NCBI GenBank assembly: GCA_023450835.1 | Contig: JAEXGM010000108.1 | Coordinates: 1 to 12,163, forward strand | Direction of reading: 5' to 3' | From: Bacillota bacterium | GTDB taxonomy: Bacteria > Bacillota > Clostridia > Lachnospirales > Lachnospiraceae | DNA length: 12,163 nt | In this document: piece by piece, positions 7,489-12,163 of the stretch | Numbering within the stretch: position 1 is the stretch's first letter | Layout of the letters: the number at the start of each line of letters is the position of its first letter | The notes under the pieces: model-generated | Seen by the model: the letters and a program-made list of their open reading frames with translations, nothing else | The model's database searches: none | What the model was told of the DNA's origin: nothing | Program-made: the position numbers and the translations under genes

Positions 7489-8037
7489 ATGAAAGCAACA
7501 GGAATCGTTAGAAGAATAGATGATTTGGGACGTGTCGTAGTTCCAAAGGAAATTCGCCGCACTTTAAGAATCAGAGAAGGAGATCCGCTTGAGATCTTCA
7601 CAGACAGAGAAGGCGAAATTATTCTTAAAAAATATTCTCCCATCGGAGAACTGGGTCTATTTGCCAAGCAATATGCAGATTCCCTTGCCCAGACAACAGG
7701 TCATGTTATAGCCATATCTGATAAAGACCAGTTTGTAGCTGCGTCCGGCAGCATGAAGAGAGAGCTGCTTTCGAAAGCTGTAACACCTGAACTGGAACGT
7801 GTTATCGAGGAAAGAGAAAATATATTAGCCGCTAAAGAAGATAAGAACTTTATACACATTGTTGCTGATGACGATACCGAGTATACTTATCAGGTGATTT
7901 GGCCGATTATCAGTGAAGGGGATGCAATTGGGGCAGTAATTGTGCTTACAAAGGACCCGAAAGTGAAATTTGGAGATGTGGAAAACAAGCTTGCAAGTAC
8001 TGCAGCTTACTTTTTGGGAAGGCAAATGGAACAATAA
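7489..8037 (+). CDS. spoVT: Stage V sporulation protein T, AbrB-family transcriptional regulator
   Basis: DNA-binding regulator of late forespore gene expression and spore germination properties in Bacillus and clostridia. The 182 residues have the expected two-part build. An AbrB/MazE-type swapped-hairpin DNA-binding domain covers about 1-50 (MKATGIVRRIDDLGRVVVPK, then EIRRTLRIREGDPLEIF). A GAF-like sensor domain covers about 56-180. GGAGG at 7476-7480 stands eight bases before the ATG. Position between the mfd/foldase genes and mazG agrees with the conserved Firmicute cluster, and its presence marks the host as a spore former. The GAF-like ligand is unknown in the family. A strong terminator follows at once. 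Confidence 0.96.
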   Translation: MKATGIVRRIDDLGRVVVPKEIRRTLRIREGDPLEIFTDREGEIILKKYSPIGELGLFAKQYADSLAQTTGHVIAISDKDQFVAASGSMKRELLSKAVTPELERVIEERENILAAKEDKNFIHIVADDDTEYTYQVIWPIISEGDAIGAVIVLTKDPKVKFGDVENKLASTAAYFLGRQMEQ

Positions 8038-8042
8038 TGGAT

Positions 8043-8107
8043 GGGGCACTGCACTTATCTCCGGGCAACTACGGTTGTTATCGGAGCAAACATGCAGGGC
8101 CCTTTTT
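8043..8107 (+). terminator. Two-tier intrinsic terminator after spoVT
   Basis: GGGGC 8043-8047 and CTGCA 8049-8053 pair with GCCCT 8099-8103 and TGCAG 8093-8097, with one A-G mismatch (8048/8098). T5 follows at 8103-8107. The loop contains a second hairpin: CTCCG 8059-8063 with CGGAG 8082-8086, and GCAAC 8065-8069 with GTTGT 8074-8078. The T-run is on the plus strand only, so it serves spoVT and not the convergent ugd operon. The other 90 or so bases before ugd show nothing clear. Confidence 0.7.
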
Positions 8108-8194
8108 GCTGGGTCTTATTATTGCAGCCGGTTTATGATATCCCTTTTGCCGTGCGTCCGTCAAGTTTTCATATTTGACTCCCATCTCTTACTG

Positions 8195-9520
8195 TTATCT
8201 GCCTACGCAATAGTGATAAAAACCTTTCTCTGACATGATTTCTTTGGAATAAATATTGCGAAAGTCAAAGAAAAAGAAGTCTTTCATACGGCCTTTTAGT
8301 TCGTCCAGATCCAAGCTTCGAAATTGATTCCATTCTGTCATGAGAATAAGGGCGTCACTGCCGGTGGCAGTATCATACTCATCCTCGCAGTATTTTAATA
8401 CGGGAATCTGCCTGGCTGACAGCAAAGGAAGGGCATTTGACATGGACTTAGGATCATATACACGAAAGCTTGCGCCCTCCTTTGCAAGTTCCCGCAGTAT
8501 TGTCAGAGAGGGAGCCTCTCTCATGTCATCCGTATTGTTCTTAAAGGCCAGACCAAGTACACCAAGGGTTTTCCCTTTTAAGGAACCCATTGCCTGTGAT
8601 ACCATGGCGGCCATCCTGTGTTTCTGCTTATCGTTGGCTTCTATGGTGGCTCTTACGATTCCGAGATTGCAGTGGTTAAGCTCGCCGATATGCAGCAGAG
8701 CCTTTGTATCCTTTGGAAAACAGCTTCCGCCGTAGCCCGGTCCGGCATGGAGGAATTTGGAGCCGATTCTTCCGTCCATCCCCATCCCTTTTGCTACCTG
8801 CTGGACATTGGCTCCGGTTATTTCACACAGCTCCGATAGTTCATTTATGAAGGAAATCTTTGCTGCAAGAAAGGCATTGGAAGCGTATTTAACCATCTCA
8901 GCCGTCTCGAGGTTAACAATAAGAAAGGGAGTTTCGTTCAGATACAATACCCGGTATATTTCCTTCATAACCTCAATGGCTTCCTCCGTTTCCGCTCCGA
9001 TTACAACCCTGTCAGCGTGGGTAAAGTCCTGAATGGCAGAACCCTGTCTTAAGAATTCCGGGTTGGAAACCATGTGAAAGGAAAAGTCCTGATCTCTTAA
9101 GGCAAGCTCTTCCTGAATAATATTTTTTACCTCCTGTCCGGTTCCTACGGGCACGGTTGATTTATTTACAATAACTTTGGAATGGTTCATAAAGCGCCCA
9201 ATCTGGTGGGCGGCTTCATAGACATTGGACAGGTCAGCGCTCCCATCCTCGCTCTGGGGAGTTCCTACCGCTATGAAGATAACATCGGAATTCTTTATAG
9301 CTTCCTCTGCATTAGAGGTAAAGCTGACACGTTTTTTATCCAGATTCTTTCTTAACAAGTCTTCCAGCCCTGGTTCATATATGGTAGGAATACCTTTGTT
9401 TAGCTTATTGATAGCTTCCATGTTCTTATCCACACAGACTACCTGCCAGCCAAAGTCTGACAAACAGACTCCTGTTACCAGCCCTACATAACCACTGCCT
9501 ATCATTGTTATTCTAATCAT
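8195..9520 (-). CDS. ugd: UDP-glucose 6-dehydrogenase
   Basis: Cytoplasmic enzyme that oxidises UDP-glucose to UDP-glucuronate with two NAD+. The 441 residues match the UDP-glucose/GDP-mannose dehydrogenase family. The N-terminal Rossmann motif is GSGYVGLVTG (8-17), with Asp31 as the acidic residue at the end of the second strand. Also present are NKSTVPVGTG (119-128), NPEFLRQGSAIQDF (153-166), the family Lys211 and Asn215, and the catalytic Cys267 in GPGYGGSCFPKD. The C-terminal nucleotide-binding domain covers about 315-441 (VLGLAFKNNTDDMREAPS). It is the last gene of a minus-strand operon, 24 bases after the glycosyltransferase stop, with a modest AGGG site upstream. The dehydrogenase call is firm. 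Preference for UDP-glucose over other sugars is inferred from overall likeness to Ugd/TuaD. UDP-glucuronate is probably a donor for the adjacent transferase. Confidence 0.93.
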   Translation of the reverse strand: MIRITMIGSGYVGLVTGVCLSDFGWQVVCVDKNMEAINKLNKGIPTIYEPGLEDLLRKNLDKKRVSFTSNAEEAIKNSDVIFIAVGTPQSEDGSADLSNVYEAAHQIGRFMNHSKVIVNKSTVPVGTGQEVKNIIQEELALRDQDFSFHMVSNPEFLRQGSAIQDFTHADRVVIGAETEEAIEVMKEIYRVLYLNETPFLIVNLETAEMVKYASNAFLAAKISFINELSELCEITGANVQQVAKGMGMDGRIGSKFLHAGPGYGGSCFPKDTKALLHIGELNHCNLGIVRATIEANDKQKHRMAAMVSQAMGSLKGKTLGVLGLAFKNNTDDMREAPSLTILRELAKEGASFRVYDPKSMSNALPLLSARQIPVLKYCEDEYDTATGSDALILMTEWNQFRSLDLDELKGRMKDFFFFDFRNIYSKEIMSEKGFYHYCVGR

Positions 9521-9544
9521 ATCACTGACCCTGGCATCTGTCCG

Positions 9545-10687
9545 TTAGGCACCGACAATGCTCAATCCCTTCCTTGCAATAGTATCCTCATAAATATTCA
9601 TAAGGCCTTCAAATATTTTATCCCAGGACCTTAAGATGCTGTATTCCCTGCCATTCCGCTTTAAGATATGTACCAGAGAGGAATCTTCCAGCATTTCCGT
9701 CATGCAAGCCGTAAGTTCGCTTTCATCTCTTTTGGAGAATTTCAGCCCCGTATTTCTGTGTGAGATAATTTCCCCTACACCGCCGGCATCCGCGCCGATT
9801 ACCGCAAGACCGGAGGACATAGCTTCCAGGATAACATTGCCGAAGGTTTCCGTGGAAGAGGGACAAACGAAAATATCACAGGAGGCGTACATTTCTGCCA
9901 GCCCAGGACCCTTTAGAAAACCTGTAAATACAGTATCTTCGGGAAACATCTGCTTGCATTTTTCCAGATAAGGCCCATCTCCGGTTATAACAAGGGCAGC
10001 CTTGCCTCCGTATTTTTCGTGTATGGCATAATAGCTTTCACAAAGGACATCCAGATCTTTTTCAAAGGATACCCGGCCTACGTAGAGGAAGGCAGTTTTT
10101 CCTGCAATTCCAAGGTTTTCTCTTAGCTGTTCGCTTCTGTGGGAGGCATGAAAGTTATCGGAATCGATACCACGGGAGAATATCTTCGTATTATGGATAC
10201 CATTGGTGTGCAGAAGCTTTTGCGCCGAATAGGAAGGGCAAAGGGTAACATCATTTTGCGTATGAAACCATTTCATATAATTCCAGACAGAAGGTTTTAA
10301 GAAAGGCAGTTTATAATAATCCATATACTGGGAGAAATTGGTGGTGTAGTTCGATATAGTAGGAATGCCGTGTTTCCTTCCGTAATTTAATCCTGCAAGG
10401 CCCATGTTGAATTCGGTCATGATATGTATGAGGTCGGGTCTAAAATCGGAGAGGGCAGAAGTGATTCGAAAGGTATTGGGAAAAGCAACCCTGTTTTCAG
10501 GGTATAGAAAGAATTTGATACTGTAAAAACGCAGGATGTTGCAATCGTCATCATCCGCATCATACTTTGGTACGAAGATTTTATATTCAATTCCATTTGC
10601 CTGATAAAACTGTATCAGCTTGTTCAGGGTGTTTGTAACACCGTTTATCTGAGGAAAGTAAGTATCGGTAAAGAGTGCGACCTTCAT
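9545..10687 (-). CDS. GT4-family glycosyltransferase, possibly lipid-directed
   Basis: Retaining GT-B glycosyltransferase of 380 residues. The N-terminal acceptor domain begins MKVALFTDTYFPQINGVTNT, a start typical of GT4 enzymes such as MgtA-type mannosyl- and glucuronosyl-glycolipid transferases. HxH-like motifs appear around LIHIMTEF (87-94). The C-terminal donor domain has YVGRVSFEKDLD (202-213, with the phosphate-contacting Arg205 and Lys210), TGDGPY (235-240) and the E-x7-E motif Glu280...Glu288 (ETFGNVILE). No transmembrane segment is evident, so it is cytoplasmic or membrane-peripheral. Its ATG overlaps the stop of the upstream phospholipase-like gene (ATGA, 10687-10684), implying translational coupling. 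Donor and acceptor are not shown by sequence. The neighbouring ugd suggests glucuronate and the phospholipase-like partner suggests diacylglycerol. A polysaccharide or teichuronic-type role is the alternative. Confidence 0.88.
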   Translation of the reverse strand: MKVALFTDTYFPQINGVTNTLNKLIQFYQANGIEYKIFVPKYDADDDDCNILRFYSIKFFLYPENRVAFPNTFRITSALSDFRPDLIHIMTEFNMGLAGLNYGRKHGIPTISNYTTNFSQYMDYYKLPFLKPSVWNYMKWFHTQNDVTLCPSYSAQKLLHTNGIHNTKIFSRGIDSDNFHASHRSEQLRENLGIAGKTAFLYVGRVSFEKDLDVLCESYYAIHEKYGGKAALVITGDGPYLEKCKQMFPEDTVFTGFLKGPGLAEMYASCDIFVCPSSTETFGNVILEAMSSGLAVIGADAGGVGEIISHRNTGLKFSKRDESELTACMTEMLEDSSLVHILKRNGREYSILRSWDKIFEGLMNIYEDTIARKGLSIVGA

Positions 10688-11286
10688 AAGATTTCTCCTT
10701 CCGCAGTAAGCAATGATTGGATGGCGGCTTCGGGGGTGCCGGTAAGGCCTGATGGGTATTTCATAAAATAGATAATGGATTCAAGAGTCCAGACAGAGGC
10801 CATAAAAGCATAATCAATATCTCTTGCCATGCAAGGGGCTTTAGAAAAATAATCCCCCCGCATATCCAGTATAATTGAGCTGATATCTTTTCGGGGCTCT
10901 AAGAGGACAGAGGATAAGCGGACTTTATGTTTATGCCAGGCCATAAGAAACTTATAGTGAAGCCCTATCTCATAAAAGAAATGATGCAGCCTCCTGTTAT
11001 GAATCTCTTCATTCAGATGATAATAACAGAAGAAATCACATACATAGTGGCAAATCTCTCCCAGACGGGTTGATAAGTGTTCTAAGGTCACCTCTTCTTC
11101 AATAAGTTCTTTGGAATATTCGCAGACAGTAAACAGACAGTTCTCAAGGGTATGATGATTTCGTGCACTGGAAGGCAAATCAGGCTTGATATTGCCATAA
11201 GAAAAGGAATGTCTATCCAGTTCCACCTCCGGTAAGAAGTGCCGGTATAAAACCTTTGATATAAAAAGATGTGTGAAAAAGTACAT
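10684..11286 (-). CDS. Zinc-dependent phospholipase C-like protein, cytoplasmic
   Basis: A 200-residue protein resembling the Zn-dependent phospholipase C / S1-P1 nuclease fold (Pfam Zn_dep_PLPC type). Candidate metal ligands occur in the family order: His6, Asp36 in GNIKPD, His44 or His45, His80-x3-Asp84 (HYVCD), His90 and His102-x3-Glu106 (HFFYE). The HxxxD...H spacing (80, 84, 90) equals that of Bacillus cereus PLC (118, 122, 128). Unlike the secreted enzymes there is no signal peptide, so the protein should stay inside the cell. A strong AAAGGAGG (plus-strand 11293-11300) lies six bases before the ATG. It is first in the operon and coupled to the glycosyltransferase. Hydrolysis of membrane phospholipid to diacylglycerol is inferred. 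A nuclease, another phosphoesterase or a non-catalytic role is possible. Confidence 0.75.
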   Translation of the reverse strand: MYFFTHLFISKVLYRHFLPEVELDRHSFSYGNIKPDLPSSARNHHTLENCLFTVCEYSKELIEEEVTLEHLSTRLGEICHYVCDFFCYYHLNEEIHNRRLHHFFYEIGLHYKFLMAWHKHKVRLSSVLLEPRKDISSIILDMRGDYFSKAPCMARDIDYAFMASVWTLESIIYFMKYPSGLTGTPEAAIQSLLTAEGEIL

Positions 11287-11325
11287 AACCTACCTCCTTT
11301 GATACCATTAACAACAACTAAGAAT

Positions 11326-11354
11326 ATTGTAGGGTATCGGAAGGTAAAGAAAAA
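11326..11354 (-). promoter_or_regulatory. Weak candidate promoter for the PLC-GT-ugd operon
   Basis: On the minus strand TACAAT (plus-strand 11331-11326) has five of six consensus bases, but the -35 at 17 bases is poor (TTTTTC, 11354-11349). A second candidate, TATAAC further upstream, also lacks a good -35. The weak -35 boxes leave room for an activator or an alternative sigma factor. Confidence 0.3.
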
Positions 11355-11444
11355 GCTTGTTTCTGTTAGGTTGTTATAAGGTTTTTGTAAAAATTTGCGA
11401 TTTTTAAGGGCTGGGTATAGAAAACCACCCGTGCACTTTTTTAA

Positions 11445-11473
11445 TTTACAAATTTTTGTGGTAAAGGTATAAT
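11445..11473 (+). promoter_or_regulatory. Sigma-A-type promoter for mazG
   Basis: TTTACA at 11445-11450 and a perfect TATAAT at 11468-11473 are spaced by 17 bases. The predicted start near 11480 gives a leader of about 38 bases. The gene therefore has its own promoter rather than readthrough from spoVT. Confidence 0.7.
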
Positions 11474-11517
11474 AAAAATAAATATTTGACTAATACTTAC
11501 AAAAAGGTGATAAAACT

Positions 11518-12163
11518 ATGGATAAGAAGTATACCTTCGATGAATTTATGGATATTATTAGATACCTGCGCAGTGAGAAGGGCTGCCCCTGGGACAGGAA
11601 GCAGACCCACGAAAGTCTGGACAAGTATATGCTGGAAGAAGCCTATGAAAGTGTTGAGGCCATCCGGAACGGCGATAAGGAAAATCTGTGTGAAGAATTG
11701 GGAGATGTCCTGTTGCAGATTGCTCTCCATGCGGTCATTGCAGAGGAAGAGAAGGAATTTACAATAGAAGATATTATCTCAGGAGAAAGTCTTAAGATGA
11801 TAAGACGGCATCCGCATGTATTTGGTGAAAAGGAAGATATTGATGCGGACCAGGTGGTTCAGAACTGGGATGAGATAAAAAAACAGGAAAAGGAACAAAA
11901 AAGTACGGCAGATACTCTTAAAAGTATTCCTATGGCACTGCCTGCGCTTATGAGAGCTGAAAAGGCTATCAAGAGAGCTGCAGCTAGAACAGCTGCAGCT
12001 AAAACAGCTACCGCTAAAATGACTGCTGAAACGGCGGCTGAAACAGCTGTGGATAAGGCGGCGGAAAATGTGAAGGATGAGGAGTTTAGTGAAGCTTTTA
12101 ACAGCCTTACAAACAGCCTTTTTGACATGAAAAATAAGTGGGAAGATAGGGATGAGAGAGGAT
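11518..12163 (+). CDS. mazG: Nucleoside triphosphate pyrophosphohydrolase MazG (3' end outside the window)
   Basis: House-cleaning enzyme that hydrolyses NTPs or dNTPs to monophosphates and pyrophosphate. ATG at 11518 follows AAGGTGA at 11504-11510, and 215 codons are present with no stop before the window ends. The MazG domain is complete: RYLRSEKGCPWDRKQTHESL (15-34), the Mg-binding EEAYE (Glu40, Glu41, Glu44) and ELGD (Glu60, Asp63), then RRHPHVFG (96-103). The linker has IPMALPALMRAEKA (137-150), where the second MazG domain normally continues at once. Here an Ala/Thr/Lys/Glu-rich stretch (about 151-185) and a charged segment (186-215) intervene. Whether a second domain follows cannot be seen. 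It is the next conserved member of the spoVT cluster, separated from spoVT by the minus-strand operon. Confidence 0.92.
   Translation, partial: MDKKYTFDEFMDIIRYLRSEKGCPWDRKQTHESLDKYMLEEAYESVEAIRNGDKENLCEELGDVLLQIALHAVIAEEEKEFTIEDIISGESLKMIRRHPHVFGEKEDIDADQVVQNWDEIKKQEKEQKSTADTLKSIPMALPALMRAEKAIKRAAARTAAAKTATAKMTAETAAETAVDKAAENVKDEEFSEAFNSLTNSLFDMKNKWEDRDERG
11976..12069 (+). repeat. Alanine-rich imperfect repeat within mazG
   Basis: Degenerate units of 12 to 15 bases built around GCTGCAGCTARAACA occur in tandem, becoming less regular downstream (GCTACCGCTAAAATG, GCGGCTGAAACA, GCGGCGGAAAAT). The 10-base palindrome AGCTGCAGCT appears twice, at 11976-11985 and 11991-12000, in a 15-base period. 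The reading frame is kept throughout. Likely an expansion of a low-complexity linker. Confidence 0.7.

Noticed and set aside
9225..9491. Plus-strand frame of 88 codons opposite ugd, and similar frames opposite the glycosyltransferase
   Set aside because: They mirror the real minus-strand genes, with Ser/Leu-rich antisense composition and no ribosome binding sites.
11380..11460. Several inverted repeats such as TTTTTGTAAAAA and ACAAATTTTTGT between the PLC-like gene and mazG
   Set aside because: They are short and nearly pure A/T, as expected by chance in such a region. No GC-rich stem is present.
11859..12128. Minus-strand frame of 89 codons with a hydrophobic Ala/Val-rich product
   Set aside because: It is the antisense of the alanine-rich mazG repeat. 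The apparent membrane segment is a by-product of GCT/GCA codons read backward.
1..12163. tRNA, rRNA, CRISPR arrays, insertion sequences or phage attachment sites
   Set aside because: No tRNA-like cloverleaf, regular spaced repeats, transposase-like frame or target-site duplication was seen when reading both strands.

Overview
The window looks like a chromosomal core region of a spore-forming, anaerobic, low-GC Firmicute, most likely a Lachnospiraceae-type clostridium. The basis is the order pth, mfd, prsA-type lipoprotein, spoVT, mazG, plus SpoVT itself, AGGAGG-type ribosome binding sites, sigma-A-like promoters and AT-rich codon use. This is an inference from gene content and order; no database search was run.

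Layout: 1-402 holds the 5' end of an unrecognised alanine-rich minus-strand frame, a strong plus-strand promoter and a roughly 175-nt leader able to fold. pth (403-966) and mfd (979-4518) form a tight pair. A promoter inside the 3' end of mfd drives a PpiC-type foldase lipoprotein (4711-5844). Its end overlaps, tail to tail, a PAP2 membrane phosphatase on the minus strand (5828-6376). That gene diverges from truA (6602-7399) across a 225-bp region in which a perfect 16-bp palindrome touches both -35 boxes. spoVT follows (7489-8037) and ends at a two-tier terminator. Then comes a minus-strand operon read from 11286 down to 8195: a zinc-dependent phospholipase C-like protein, a GT4 glycosyltransferase and UDP-glucose 6-dehydrogenase. 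It is divergent from mazG (11518 to window end, partial), which carries an alanine-rich low-complexity insert.

How the genes fit together: pth, mfd, truA and mazG are housekeeping (translation recycling, transcription-coupled repair, tRNA modification, nucleotide pool cleaning). The PrsA-like lipoprotein and the PAP2 phosphatase serve the cell envelope. SpoVT is a forespore regulator. The most interesting unit is the three-gene minus-strand operon between spoVT and mazG, the position held by spoVB in Bacillus subtilis. Its members could in principle free diacylglycerol from phospholipid (PLC-like), make UDP-glucuronate (Ugd) and join the two (GT4). That would be a Firmicute counterpart of the PlcP/Agt lipid-remodelling pair of Alphaproteobacteria, built from a different phospholipase family. 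This is a hypothesis; a polysaccharide role for the GT4 and Ugd is the main alternative.
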